Positions 16,592 to 27,742 are shown, numbered from the stretch's first letter. The stretch is 64,000 nucleotides of DNA from Pseudomonas fluorescens (GCF_902497625.1 NZ_CABVGX010000019.1:39688-103687), one strand, 5' to 3'. Notes: a model not told the origin generated them from the letters alone. Program-made: numbers and translations.

Positions 16592-17449
16592 CTACGGTGC
16601 CAAACCAATAAACGCCTGAATCAAACGCAAATCCCGCCGCCGTTCCATACACCCCATCATGTGCCGGTTGACCAGGCCTTCGCCGATAATCGGCACCGCC
16701 ACCACGCGCGGATCGTGGCTGACTTCCAGCGATGACACCACGCCCACGCCCAGTTCTGCGGCGACCGCTTCCGTCACCGCTTCGCGGCTGTCCAGTTCCA
16801 GCAGCACCCGCGGGCTGACCTTGGCTTGCGCACACGCGTCATCGAAAGTGCGTCGGGTGATCGAACTCGGTTCACGCAACACCATGATCACCTGATCCAG
16901 TTCCTTGAGTTGCACGCCCTTCGATTTCTGCGCCCAGGGATGACCGTCCGGCACCAGTGCGCAAATTCGCGATTCGCTCAATGCTTTCAAATGCAGGCCC
17001 TTGCGCGGCTCGACTTCAGTCAGCACCGCGACGTCGGCATGCTCAGACAACAACGCCGCCAGAGTTTCCTGCGCATTGCCCAGACGCAGATTGACGGTGA
17101 TCCCCGGATAGCGCGCACGCAAACTGGCCAGCATCGGCATCACCATGTGCGGCCCGTCTGCCGCCACTTCCAGGCGACCGGTCAGCAACTGCCGATTGGC
17201 CTCAAGCATCACCTGCGCCTCCTCGGCCAGGCCGAACATCGCGCGGGTGATCGCGGCGAGTTTGGTGCCCTCCTCCGTCAACTCGACCCGCCGCGCGGTG
17301 CGCCTCAGCAGAGTGATCTGGTAATGCTCTTCCAGGGCCTTGATGTGCCCGGTGACCGCCGGCTGACTGATGAACAGCCGCGCTGCGGCGCGGGTGAAAC
17401 TGCCCTCGCGCGCCACGGCATCGAAGGCGCGCAGCTGAAACAGGTTCAT
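16592..17449 (-). CDS. LysR-type regulator, probably of 2-aminoethylphosphonate use
   Basis: A 285-residue LTTR. The N-terminal wHTH is FDAVAREGSFTRAAARLFISQPAVTGHI, and the ligand domain runs from about residue 90 (LEVAADGPHMVMPML). It is divergent from phnW and phnX, the standard arrangement for a pathway activator, so the likely co-inducer is 2-aminoethylphosphonate or a product. Two CAATTT half-sites and a 12-bp palindrome lie between the genes. Confidence 0.88.
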   Translation of the reverse strand: MNLFQLRAFDAVAREGSFTRAAARLFISQPAVTGHIKALEEHYQITLLRRTARRVELTEEGTKLAAITRAMFGLAEEAQVMLEANRQLLTGRLEVAADGPHMVMPMLASLRARYPGITVNLRLGNAQETLAALLSEHADVAVLTEVEPRKGLHLKALSESRICALVPDGHPWAQKSKGVQLKELDQVIMVLREPSSITRRTFDDACAQAKVSPRVLLELDSREAVTEAVAAELGVGVVSSLEVSHDPRVVAVPIIGEGLVNRHMMGCMERRRDLRLIQAFIGLAP

Positions 17450-17505
17450 GGATAACCCTCACTGATGGCTGGCATAACAACAAACAATTTGATTGATAGC
17501 TCGGC

Positions 17506-17517
17506 AAATTGCAATTT
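17506..17517. promoter_or_regulatory. candidate LysR site upstream of phnW
   Basis: AAATTGCAATTT is a perfect 12-base palindrome in the LysR-phnW gap. A further CAATTT occurs at 17485-17490, about 27 bases away. LysR regulators typically bind such AT-rich dyads at about -65 and a second site near -35. Confidence 0.45.
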
Positions 17518-17558
17518 AAGTCCCGTAGCTTCATCCCATCGATTGCGAGAACACGAGA

Positions 17559-18668
17559 ATGAGTACTGCCGAACCCATCCTGCTCACACCCGGCCCGTTG
17601 ACCACATCGCACCGCACTCGCCAGGCGATGATGGTCGACTGGGGTTCATGGGATGACCGCTTCAATCAACTGACCGCCAGCCTCTGCGAACAATTGCTGG
17701 CGATCATCAACGGCGGCGTCAGTCACCACTGCGTACCGTTGCAGGGCAGCGGCACCTTCGCGGTCGAAGCGGCGATTGGCACTCTGGTGCCGCGCGACGG
17801 CAAAGTGCTGGTGCTGATCAACGGCGCCTACGGCAAGCGCCTGGCGAAAATCTGCGAAGTGCTCGGCCGCCCTTTGAGCACCTTTGAAACCGCTGAAGAC
17901 GAACCGACCACCGCCGCCGACGTTGACCGTTTGCTGCATGCCGACACGAGCATCACTCACGTCGCACTGATTCACTGCGAAACCAGCACCGGCATACTCA
18001 ACCCATTGCCGGATATCGCGCAGGTCATCGCGCAACACGGCAAACGCTTGATCATCGACGCGATGAGCTCCTTTGGTGCACTGCCGGTGGATGCGCAGAA
18101 AGTGCCATTCGATGCGCTGATCGCCGCCTCGGGCAAATGCCTGGAAGGCGTCCCGGGGATGGGTTTCGTCTTCGCTCGCAAAGAATCGCTGGCCAACGCC
18201 GCCGGCAACTCGCATTCGCTGGCGATGGACCTTTACGACCAGCACACCTACATGATGAAAACCGGGCAATGGCGCTTCACGCCGCCCACTCATGTGGTCG
18301 CCGCACTGCACGAAGCGTTGCTGCAATACAACGAGAAAGGTGGCTTGCCGGCGCGTCATCAACGCTACGCCGCCAACTGCAAAGTACTGCTTGATGACAT
18401 GGCCGAGCTGGGCATTCGCAGCTTCCTGCCGGCCGCGATCCAGGCGCCAATCATCGTCACCTTCCATGCGCCAAAAGACCCGCGTTACCAGTTCAAGGAG
18501 TTCTACGAACGCGTCAAGGCCAAAGGTTTCATTCTGTACCCCGGCAAATTGACCCAGGTTGAAACCTTCCGCGTCGGCTGCATCGGTCACGTCAACCAGA
18601 GCGACATGCATGCAGCTGTGGCGGCAGTCGCTGAAGTGCTGCGCGAGATGGAAGTCATGGACACCTGA
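17559..18668 (+). CDS. phnW: 2-aminoethylphosphonate:pyruvate aminotransferase
   Basis: A 369-residue class V PLP aminotransferase that converts 2-aminoethylphosphonate and pyruvate to phosphonoacetaldehyde and alanine. It begins [20 protein letters not shown]. The cofactor lysine is in [17 protein letters not shown] (about residue 195), and [12 protein letters not shown] carries the Asp that pairs with the pyridine nitrogen. PhnX downstream uses its product. The length is the usual one for PhnW. Confidence 0.95.
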   Translation: MSTAEPILLTPGPLTTSHRTRQAMMVDWGSWDDRFNQLTASLCEQLLAIINGGVSHHCVPLQGSGTFAVEAAIGTLVPRDGKVLVLINGAYGKRLAKICEVLGRPLSTFETAEDEPTTAADVDRLLHADTSITHVALIHCETSTGILNPLPDIAQVIAQHGKRLIIDAMSSFGALPVDAQKVPFDALIAASGKCLEGVPGMGFVFARKESLANAAGNSHSLAMDLYDQHTYMMKTGQWRFTPPTHVVAALHEALLQYNEKGGLPARHQRYAANCKVLLDDMAELGIRSFLPAAIQAPIIVTFHAPKDPRYQFKEFYERVKAKGFILYPGKLTQVETFRVGCIGHVNQSDMHAAVAAVAEVLREMEVMDT

Positions 18669-18685
18669 TCTACAGCGCTTCCCCT

Positions 18686-18773
18686 GTGGGAGCGAGCCTG
18701 CTCGCGAAAGCGTCCAGACATTCAACATTGATGCCGTTTGATCCACCGCCTTCGCGAGCAGGCTCGCTCCCAC
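18686..18773. repeat. REP pair (GTGGGAGCGAGCCTGCTCGCGAA family)
   Basis: GTGGGAGCGAGCCTGCTCGCGAA at 18686 and its reverse complement ending 18773 enclose about 40 bases. This is an inverted pair that can fold into one long stem. It lies between phnW and phnX and may lower or stabilise the downstream message. The same core occurs at 48378-48615. Confidence 0.85.
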
Positions 18774-18817
18774 CAAGAGTCGCCTTCCAAAATAGCCAAT
18801 AGAGGAATCTTCCAATC

Positions 18818-19645
18818 ATGAACTACACACACCCAACCAAACTCCAAGCCGCCATCCTCGACTGGGCCGGCACCGTGGTCGATTTCGGCTCGTTCGCGCC
18901 GACGCAGATCTTCGTCGAAGCCTTCGCTGAATTCGACGGCCAGGTATCCATAGAAGAAGCCCGTGGGCCGATGGGCATGGGCAAGTGGGATCACATCCGC
19001 ACGCTGTGCGATCAGCCACAAGTGGCCGAGCGTTACCGCAAAGCCTTCGGTCGCACACCGACCGACGCAGACGTCACTGCGATCTACGAGCGTTTCATGC
19101 CACTGCAGATCGAGAAAATTGCCGAGCACTCGGCGCTGATTCCCGGCGCGCTGGAAACCATCGCCAATCTGCGCGCGCAAGGGATCAAAATCGGTTCCTG
19201 CTCGGGTTACCCGAAACAGGTCATGGACAAAGTGGTCGAGCTGGCCGCCACCAACGGCTACGTGGCCGACCACGTCGTGGCAACGGACGAAGTGCCGAAC
19301 GGACGTCCATGGCCGGCGCAGGCACTGGCGAACGTGATTGCGCTGGGCATCGACGACGTGGCCGCGTGCGTGAAGATCGATGACACCGTGCCCGGCATCC
19401 TCGAAGGTCGTCGCGCCGGCATGTGGACCGTCGCTCTGATCTGCTCGGGCAATGCGCTGGGGCTGGACTATGAAGGCTATCGCGCGCTTGGCAGCGAAGA
19501 ACTGGCCAGCGAGCGCAAGCGCATCCACGCCCTGTTCGAAGGCTCGCGTCCGCACTACATGATCGACACCATTACCGATCTGCCGGAAGTGATCGCCGAC
19601 ATCAATCAGCGATTGGCAAAAGGCGAAATGCCGCAGACTGCATAA
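18818..19645 (+). CDS. phnX: phosphonoacetaldehyde hydrolase (phosphonatase)
   Basis: A 275-residue HAD-superfamily enzyme that splits phosphonoacetaldehyde into acetaldehyde and phosphate. The nucleophile motif is [12 protein letters not shown]. The Schiff-base lysine is in [13 protein letters not shown] (about residue 53), and motif II/III are [12 protein letters not shown] and [14 protein letters not shown]. It follows phnW in one operon, giving full use of 2-aminoethylphosphonate as a P and N source. A terminator follows. Confidence 0.96.
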   Translation: MNYTHPTKLQAAILDWAGTVVDFGSFAPTQIFVEAFAEFDGQVSIEEARGPMGMGKWDHIRTLCDQPQVAERYRKAFGRTPTDADVTAIYERFMPLQIEKIAEHSALIPGALETIANLRAQGIKIGSCSGYPKQVMDKVVELAATNGYVADHVVATDEVPNGRPWPAQALANVIALGIDDVAACVKIDDTVPGILEGRRAGMWTVALICSGNALGLDYEGYRALGSEELASERKRIHALFEGSRPHYMIDTITDLPEVIADINQRLAKGEMPQTA

Positions 19646-19662
19646 ATTCCGTCCATAAAAAA

Positions 19663-19693
19663 GCCGTAGCGAGGGAATGCTACGGCATTTTTT
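19663..19693 (+). terminator. terminator of the phnWX operon
   Basis: GCCGTAGC (19663-19670) pairs with GCTACGGC (19679-19686) across an 8-base loop and is followed by ATTTTTT. Confidence 0.85.
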
Positions 19694-19772
19694 AACAGGA
19701 ACGGGAATAACGACACTAAACCAGCGATTATTGCGTTACAGACATATCAGCGTGTCTTCAACCAAACACAGT

Positions 19773-20426
19773 TTATTCCCAATTTATCTGATCACCGCTG
19801 GCATCAAACATTGAGCCGTCCGAATATTTTACACGGCCGTCGGGGTACTTTTCAGTACCATCTTTCCAAACCAGATGACCGTCTGGATATTCAATCGTTT
19901 CATCTGGCCATACAATCCGACCGTCTGGATACTCAACCCTTCCATCCGTGTGCTGAATAATACCGTCCGGGCGTTTCACCGAATTTTCATCGGCACTGAT
20001 CAGGCTTCCGTCGGCCAAGGAAGTTGTTCCGTCTCCGTTTTTAATACTGCCCAAGGTGTTCAGCAAATTATAAAGGGCAACCGGATCGAGGGTGATGTTG
20101 AGCGTTGGCCACTGCAATTGAGGCCGAACAGGCGCCACTGGCTTTTCGGGCTTTGGCCGATTCCCTCTCGGCAAGCCAGACTTGCCCGGTGATTTACCGC
20201 GCTCAGGCTGCTTCGGTGGGGTCGGTGCTTTCGATCGAGTCGGTTTCTTCAAAGGAGTCGGCCGCTTCGGTGAAGTCGGCTTCAGGGATGGACTGCCGGT
20301 TACAGGAGGATTTTTCGTGGGTTTCTTCATTGGTTGTTTAGTCGGTGACTGTATAGTCATAAGTTGCTTTGCAGCACCGGCATACAGTTTGTAATCCTTT
20401 ATCATTTTCATACTTATAAGCGCCAT
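19773..20426 (-). CDS. Pro/Lys-rich protein with a [YWH]xDGxxx heptad-repeat tail
   Basis: About 217 residues, AT-rich for this genome. After a short N-terminus comes a Pro/Lys/Thr-rich linker (residues 20-105: TKQPMKKPTKNPP, RPTPLKKPTRSK), then a small domain (DPVALYNLLNTLGSI). The tail has eight consecutive seven-residue units (RPDGIIQ, HTDGRVE, YPDGRIV, WPDETIE, YPDGHLV, WKDGTEK, YPDGRVK, YSDGSMF). The pattern recalls the single-sheet repeats of the Tcp10_C/G-box domain. No signal peptide is clear. ATG 20426 is a guess; the frame is open to a TTG at 20531 and no start has a strong ribosome site. Function is unknown. Confidence 0.7.
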   Translation of the reverse strand: MALISMKMIKDYKLYAGAAKQLMTIQSPTKQPMKKPTKNPPVTGSPSLKPTSPKRPTPLKKPTRSKAPTPPKQPERGKSPGKSGLPRGNRPKPEKPVAPVRPQLQWPTLNITLDPVALYNLLNTLGSIKNGDGTTSLADGSLISADENSVKRPDGIIQHTDGRVEYPDGRIVWPDETIEYPDGHLVWKDGTEKYPDGRVKYSDGSMFDASGDQINWE

Positions 20427-20621
20427 ACCAGCTCGTACAAATGTTCGAGCTCTAACAGCTTGTCCCCATGACAAACTTACAACCAAACAATAATCAGATT
20501 TTTTAAACAGGTAAAATTTCTCCGAATACAAAACATAAACAACATATGATTACACTTGCACGTTAGAACCATCACCGGAGACAAACATCTAAACATGTCC
20601 GTTGCGGGGAAAACTTTTTGC

Positions 20622-21551
20622 TCACCCGGCTAACACTGATGGAAAACCCCGTCGCCCCTGCAAACCGCCGGTATGAACAAAGATCAGACGCGTACCCGTT
20701 GCGAACTTCCCGGCTTCAACCTGCTGCCTGAGCGCCAGCAGCGCTTTACCGGTGTACAACGGTTCAAGCGCGATGCCGCTGGTCCGTTCAGCCTGATCAA
20801 TGAATTCGAGTAACAGCGGATCGATTTTGGCGAAACCACCAAGGCTGGCCTCCAGCAACTTATAGGCAGGTGCGTACAAACCCGCTGCTTGCACAATAGC
20901 ATCGACACACTGCGCAACGCCGTGATCACCCGGTACAGCCAGCGCCCCGTATACCGGATGATCCCCCGCCTCTGCCAGTACCAATCCCGCCAGTGTCGTG
21001 CCGGTACCGCAGGCCAGCCACCAGCCGTCGTAGTCGTCCCAACCCAGACTCTTCAGCTGCTCGCCAACCATCGCCTTTAACTGCATGCAACCGCGCGCCC
21101 CGGGCAATCCTCCGCCACCTTCGGGAATGGGATGCAGGTCGGGGTATTGCGCCAGCCACGGCGTCCAGAAACCCGCTTCATGACGCGCGCGATAACCGCC
21201 GTAACCCAACCAGTGCAGTTGCATCCCGAATGCCTGCAAGTCCTGCACGGTGGGCGTTATCTGTGCATGCCCACGCAGCAGACCCACGGTGGTAAACCCG
21301 AAACGTTTGCCCGCCGCCGCCAGTGCATGAAGGTGATTGGAATGCGCGCCGCCCAGGCTGATGATGCCGTTGGCCCCGGCTAGGTCAGCGGCTTTGAGGT
21401 GTTCGATGAGCTTGAACCATTTGTTGCCGCTGATCAGCGGGTCAATCTGGTCCAGGCGCAGTATGGCCACCTCGATGCCTGATCGAGTCAGCCAATCGAG
21501 GTGAAGAGGTTGGAGGGGGGCTTTCGGTAGCCAACCGGAAGAGAAAAGCAT
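20622..21551 (-). CDS. ACC deaminase / D-cysteine desulfhydrase-family PLP enzyme
   Basis: A 309-residue fold-type II PLP enzyme. The cofactor lysine is in DPLISGNKWFKLIEHL (about residue 47), followed by GGAHSNHLHALAAAGKRFG, GGGGLPGARGC and the phosphate-binding ACGTGTTLAGLVLAE. The family covers 1-aminocyclopropane-1-carboxylate deaminase and D-cysteine desulfhydrase. True AcdS is about 338 residues, so a desulfhydrase-like activity (D-cysteine to pyruvate, H2S, ammonia) is more likely. A large REP array lies upstream. Confidence 0.85.
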   Translation of the reverse strand: MLFSSGWLPKAPLQPLHLDWLTRSGIEVAILRLDQIDPLISGNKWFKLIEHLKAADLAGANGIISLGGAHSNHLHALAAAGKRFGFTTVGLLRGHAQITPTVQDLQAFGMQLHWLGYGGYRARHEAGFWTPWLAQYPDLHPIPEGGGGLPGARGCMQLKAMVGEQLKSLGWDDYDGWWLACGTGTTLAGLVLAEAGDHPVYGALAVPGDHGVAQCVDAIVQAAGLYAPAYKLLEASLGGFAKIDPLLLEFIDQAERTSGIALEPLYTGKALLALRQQVEAGKFATGTRLIFVHTGGLQGRRGFPSVLAG

Positions 21552-21597
21552 CAGCTCCGCGCATTCTGCAAAAAGCGAATTCTAACAGCCAGCACAT

Positions 21598-21876
21598 CCT
21601 TGTAGCAGCTGGCGCAGCCTGCGTGCTCCTTGTGTAGCAGCCTGCGTGCTCCTTGTGTAGCAGCTGGCGAGCTCCTTATGTAGCAGCTGGCGCAGCCTGC
21701 GTCCGGTTCGAGCCGGACGCAGCAGTCTCACATTACTTACTGGGCGAAAGCCGGACGCAGGCTGCGCCAGCTGCTACATAAGGAGCACGCAGGCTGCGCC
21801 AGCTGCTACACAAGGAGCACGCAGGCTGCGCCAGCTGCTACACAAGCCGGACGCAGGCTGCGCCAGCTGCTACAAG
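21598..21876. repeat. REP array with four direct and four inverted copies
   Basis: The left half has four copies beginning GTAGCAGC(TGGCGCAG)CCTGCG. The right half has four reverse-complement copies ending GCGCCAGCTGCTAC, and the axis lies in the 21720-21755 region. The arms are long enough to form a very large hairpin or cruciform. It occupies the whole gap between fadH and the PLP-enzyme gene, about 340 bases that otherwise hold nothing I can identify. Confidence 0.85.
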
Positions 21877-21889
21877 GGTTTGCCTGATG

Positions 21890-23950
<2,061 letters not shown>

Positions 23951-24138
23951 TCACGGAAAAGGTGTGGGCACTCTGCGGCGCCCCTCTGTCATGCGCACAG
24001 CCTAGGGGCATGGCTGCGGTGGCTCAATGACCGTAACTGACAACTTATTGATCCAAATGCGCAGCAACCCTTGGCAAGCGCAGGTAGGGGCCCTACCCTA
24101 GTCACCGAATCCTGTAGACGGCCGTTGACTGTTTCCCC

Positions 24139-25269
24139 ATGCGCAAACTTCTGTACCTGACATTTTCCATGGCATTGATTGCCGCCCTGACGACCTACGC
24201 AATGTGGGCCGCGGATCGCCCGGCGGGTCATTATCTCTCCGACCTGCGCATCGACCTCGCCGTCGATCAGGGCACGCCCGCCGATCGTGGCAACCTGTTG
24301 GGCGTTCAGCCCGAACTGTTTCCCACCGACTATCAAAGCCCCGAGCGTTTGCATCGTAAACTCGCGGCTTACCTGCAAAGAGCGCAACAACAGGGTTTAC
24401 TGAACGAAAAAACTATCGTCGTCCTGCCGGAACACATCGGTACCTGGCTGATGGTCAGCGGTGAGAAAGACGAGTTGTACCAGGCGGCGACCATCAAGGA
24501 AGCCATGAACTGGCTGGCGGTCAGCAACCCGCTGCAGTTTGCGCGCGCGCTGATCAGTGCCGAGGGCAAAAATCGCCTGGATGACGCGCATCTGCGCATG
24601 AAAGCCAGCCGCATGGCTAAAGATTACCAGGCGCTGTTCGGCGGTTTGGCGAAGGAATTCCGTGTGACCCTGGTCGCCGGCTCCATCGTCCTGCCCGAAC
24701 CTGAAGTCATCGACGGCAAACTGCAAATCGGTGGCGGTCCGCTGTACAACAGCAGCGTGGTGTTCGGCCGCGACGGGCTGCCGATCGGCCAGCCGCAACG
24801 CCAGATGCACCCGATCTTTGCTGAACATGACGTCATCAAGGCCAATGGTGAACATACCCTCAATGTCGTCGACACCCCGGCCGGGCGCCTGGGCGTGTTG
24901 ATCGGCAGCGACAGCTGGTACCCGGCCAACTACCGCAAGCTCGATAGCCAGAATGCTCAGTTGGTGGCGGTCCCGGCGTTTGTTTCCGGGCGCGGCACCT
25001 GGGATAAACCGTGGCGCGGCTATAAAGGCCTGTCCACGCCGGGTTCCGTAAGCCTCAAGGCCGGCGAGCTCAGCGAGGGCCAGGCCTGGCATCGCCTGAC
25101 ATTGACCGCGCAGCCGCCGAGCAGTCAGGCCATTGCCGGCATGAGCGTATTCCTGCGCGGTCAGTTCTGGGACCAGGCCAGCGCCGGCCAGAGCTTCCTC
25201 AGCAGCAACGGCCAGCACTTCGCGGACGGCAACAGCCGCGGCGCGCGCTTGTTGAATATCTGGCTGTAA
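24139..25269 (+). CDS. nitrilase-fold (carbon-nitrogen hydrolase) protein without the catalytic Cys
   Basis: A 376-residue protein with an N-terminal signal or anchor segment (LLYLTFSMALIAALTTYAMWA). The nitrilase-type Glu is in KTIVVLPEHIGTWL. In the nucleophile elbow, where relatives read ICxDxWYP, this protein reads LIGSDSWYPANY: the Cys codon position is GGC (Gly). Catalysis by the normal Glu-Lys-Cys route is therefore doubtful. The AraC gene starts two bases after its stop, so the pair is one operon. It may be a substrate-binding relic or use another residue. Confidence 0.75.
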   Translation: MRKLLYLTFSMALIAALTTYAMWAADRPAGHYLSDLRIDLAVDQGTPADRGNLLGVQPELFPTDYQSPERLHRKLAAYLQRAQQQGLLNEKTIVVLPEHIGTWLMVSGEKDELYQAATIKEAMNWLAVSNPLQFARALISAEGKNRLDDAHLRMKASRMAKDYQALFGGLAKEFRVTLVAGSIVLPEPEVIDGKLQIGGGPLYNSSVVFGRDGLPIGQPQRQMHPIFAEHDVIKANGEHTLNVVDTPAGRLGVLIGSDSWYPANYRKLDSQNAQLVAVPAFVSGRGTWDKPWRGYKGLSTPGSVSLKAGELSEGQAWHRLTLTAQPPSSQAIAGMSVFLRGQFWDQASAGQSFLSSNGQHFADGNSRGARLLNIWL

Positions 25270-25271
25270 CC

Positions 25272-26312
25272 ATGAAACCGCTGCCGATGCGCCTCGGGGA
25301 TCTGTCGGTAGGTTTCGTCCACAGCCTTGCCGACGCCATGCGCAGCCACGACATCGACCCGCACCCCTTGCTCGAACAATATGGCCTTGACCCGGCGCGT
25401 CTGAGCGAAGCCGGAGCCCGCCTGTCCATACCGCGCTACATGCGCCTGGGTCACGGCGCAATCCAGCTCACTGCGGACCCGGCACTGGGCTTGCGCATGG
25501 GTCGGTTGAGCCGCTTGAGCCAGGCGGGTCTCGCTGGCGTTACCGCCGCGCAGGCGCCAACCGTGAGGGAAGCGGCCCGTTGCCTGATTCGCTTCGAAGC
25601 GTTGTACGGGTCCAACTACCGCGGGCAATCGAGTTTTCACGAGGACACCCAGGGTGCGTGGCTGCGGTTCTACTCCATCAGCCCTTACAACACCTATAAC
25701 CGCTTCGTCGTGGATTCGATCATCGCTGGATGGCTGCAGCAATTGTCCAGCGTCAGCGGCACTGCGTTGCAGGCCGAACGCATCGAAATTGAATTCCAAC
25801 AACCCGATTACGTGGATGCTTACGCAGCGCTGGGTTGCTGTCCGATTCAATTCGGTGCCGAACAGAATCAACTGCGCCTGAGCCTGGGGAGCCTCGCGCT
25901 GCGAAACCCACTGCATTGCCCCAGCACCTGGCGTCACTTGCTGCAACTGTGTGAACGAGAACTTGAGCAATTGACCCGCACCCGCAGCTTGCGTGAACGT
26001 ATCACTCAACTATTGGGGCCGTTGCTCAATGGTGGCCGGGAGCCCGACCTCGAAGAGGTGGCGGCACGCTTGAAACTGCCTACCTGGACTCTGCGCCGCA
26101 AGCTGGCTGAAGAAGGCACCCAGTTTCGCGCGATTCTCAACGACACTCGTCGTGACCTGGCCATGACTTACATTCGCGACACCGAACTGGCATTCGGCGA
26201 AATCGCGTACCTGCTGGGTTTCGCATCGGCCGAAGCCTTCCAGCGCGCCTTCAAACGCTGGAGCGGAAAGACGCCCGGCGAATTTCGCCGTAGCCATCGT
26301 CAAACCGCCTGA
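25272..26312 (+). CDS. AraC-family regulator
   Basis: A 346-residue regulator of the OruR/ArgR-like type. A long N-terminal ligand domain (VGFVHSLADAMRSHDIDP, then RYMRLGHGAIQLTADPALGL) is followed from about residue 250 by two HTH motifs (LEEVAARLKLPTWTLRRKLAEEG and FGEIAYLLGFASAEAFQRAFKRW) and GKTPGEFRR. It is tightly coupled to the nitrilase-fold gene, so it probably responds to a related metabolite. Confidence 0.9.
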   Translation: MKPLPMRLGDLSVGFVHSLADAMRSHDIDPHPLLEQYGLDPARLSEAGARLSIPRYMRLGHGAIQLTADPALGLRMGRLSRLSQAGLAGVTAAQAPTVREAARCLIRFEALYGSNYRGQSSFHEDTQGAWLRFYSISPYNTYNRFVVDSIIAGWLQQLSSVSGTALQAERIEIEFQQPDYVDAYAALGCCPIQFGAEQNQLRLSLGSLALRNPLHCPSTWRHLLQLCERELEQLTRTRSLRERITQLLGPLLNGGREPDLEEVAARLKLPTWTLRRKLAEEGTQFRAILNDTRRDLAMTYIRDTELAFGEIAYLLGFASAEAFQRAFKRWSGKTPGEFRRSHRQTA

Positions 26313-26315
26313 GTT

Positions 26316-26402
26316 CTACAGTTCGGTTGCGTCTTCAGCAGGCTCCAGCGGGTCCAGTTCGAATGCCTGGAACTCAAGCAGCTCTTCTTGATACTCGTCC
26401 AT
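26316..26402 (-). CDS. 28-residue acidic peptide gene
   Basis: This frame is too short for normal gene calling: MDEYQEELLEFQAFELDPLE then PAEDATEL, stop TAG at 26316-26318. GGAGG (plus strand 26410-26414) sits seven bases before ATG 26402, a strong ribosome site. Nine of the residues are Glu or Asp and there is no membrane segment. It is convergent with the AraC gene. An FNR/Anr-like box lies about 190 bases upstream. I do not know a family. Confidence 0.55.
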   Translation of the reverse strand: MDEYQEELLEFQAFELDPLEPAEDATEL

Positions 26403-26585
26403 ATTCAATCCTCCACGCTCAGAAAAAAATGCCTGAATTAATGACCTGTTGATTGAGCATAAAGTGCCCGCGTGAAAGAAAAATGACGCAGGCACAACAG
26501 CGCGCGGCTACTTGATAAAACGTAGCAGCCAGTCAGAGATTTATCACAGGATTTTTTCGTTGCGGCGGCATAACTCCTGCCGGGA

Positions 26586-26599
26586 TTGACGCGGATCAA
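26586..26599. promoter_or_regulatory. FNR/Anr-like box
   Basis: TTGACGCGGATCAA matches TTGAT-N4-ATCAA with one mismatch. It could activate leftward transcription toward the small peptide under low oxygen. I could not find a convincing -10 at the expected distance. Confidence 0.35.
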
Positions 26600-26652
26600 C
26601 GGGCAAGCTGTTCCGGGATCGTTGAAGGCCGATCCCGGCATCCCGCCACCGC

Positions 26653-27516
26653 TTACTGAGGCATCGTCGAGATCGGTTCCGACGGCGGCGGCAGGTCGGA
26701 TTGCGGTGGTGGCGTGATGGTTTCGGACGACGGCGCAGGCTCGTAGGTTTCGTCAGGTGTAATCGGCGCTGTTTCTGCTGGCGGAGCAAATGGCTCGGAA
26801 GCCGATGGCGTCGGGGCAGGCTCAGGTTGTGTGACCGGCGCAGTCACTGGTTCGACCACAGGTGCCGGCACGGGGGTGGCGGCCGGAGCAGGTGTCGGCG
26901 CGGGGGTCAGAGCGGCTGGAGCGGCCTGGACCTCCGGCATACCGAGGTCGGTTTTAGGCTTCTCGGTAATATGCGCAGCTTTCTTCGCTTCCGGTGGCAG
27001 GAACAGCTCGACCAGGGCAAAAAAGCGCTCGTAGAACTTGGCCGAAGAAACGGTTTCGCTGGCAACCTTGACCATCGAATCATCGGACGAGCCAATAGGC
27101 ATCGACACCGATCCCAATACCCCCACTCCAAGGCTGGCCGAGTTGTTGGTCTTCTTCAGGGCATAACGGTCCTGCAAGGCGTTGGCAAACACGGTGGCGT
27201 GGTGCCCCTCACTGCCATCATCGGCGCAGACTACGTTGAAGCTGATCTCCATGTGCGTCTCGCCGGTCTGCTGGAAGCTTTTATGTCCGCTGACCAACTT
27301 CGGATCACTGCTGGTGATGATGTAGCCCTGGCTGAGCAACGCCCGACGGGCGGCTTCGCAGGTTTGCGCATCCGTCACCGGGTAATTGCGCGAAAAGGTT
27401 CCAGAGTCATCGAAGTTCTCATGCTCATAGATCTCGGCTTTCTTCGACGAGCAACCGGCCGCAACGGCCAGCAGCAAAGCCAGTCCGACAACGCGCATGG
27501 GAATTGATTTAAACAT
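26653..27516 (-). CDS. DUF2242 lipoprotein with a proline-rich tail
   Basis: A 287-residue lipoprotein. The signal peptide ends LALLLAVAAGCSSKK (lipobox AAGC, Cys about 22). The folded part (about 30-175) has AQTCEAARRALLSQGYIITS and ETHMEISFNVVCADDGSEG, as in DUF2242. The C-terminal 100 residues are Pro/Ala/Thr/Glu repeats (PAPTPAPAATPVPAPVVEP) suited to spanning the cell wall. Lon-ClpX-type neighbours are unrelated. Function is unknown. A stem CCGGGATCG/CGATCCCGG lies just past its stop. Confidence 0.85.
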   Translation of the reverse strand: MFKSIPMRVVGLALLLAVAAGCSSKKAEIYEHENFDDSGTFSRNYPVTDAQTCEAARRALLSQGYIITSSDPKLVSGHKSFQQTGETHMEISFNVVCADDGSEGHHATVFANALQDRYALKKTNNSASLGVGVLGSVSMPIGSSDDSMVKVASETVSSAKFYERFFALVELFLPPEAKKAAHITEKPKTDLGMPEVQAAPAALTPAPTPAPAATPVPAPVVEPVTAPVTQPEPAPTPSASEPFAPPAETAPITPDETYEPAPSSETITPPPQSDLPPPSEPISTMPQ

Positions 27517-27684
27517 TAAACATCCTGAGGAAAACGGTTCGGGGCGTATTGTGCAACAGAACGATGCTTAGCGTCGCACCCATTAGCGTCTTGAAACAGT
27601 TACCCGGTTACTGACTGCAATTTCCCGGAAAAGGTCGCCAGTGATGCTCCAGACCGATGGACGCCGCGGAATTTTCCCGCGCGC

Positions 27685-27716
27685 ATAAAAAACCCCGGCG
27701 TTCAGACCGGGGTTTT
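27685..27716 (-). terminator. terminator after ppiD
   Basis: AAAACCCCGG pairs with CCGGGGTTTT around GCGTTCAGA-type loop bases. On the minus strand the stem is followed by a T run (TTTTTTATG). Confidence 0.85.
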
Positions 27717-27742
27717 GGTGCAACAGGCAGATCAATCAAACA

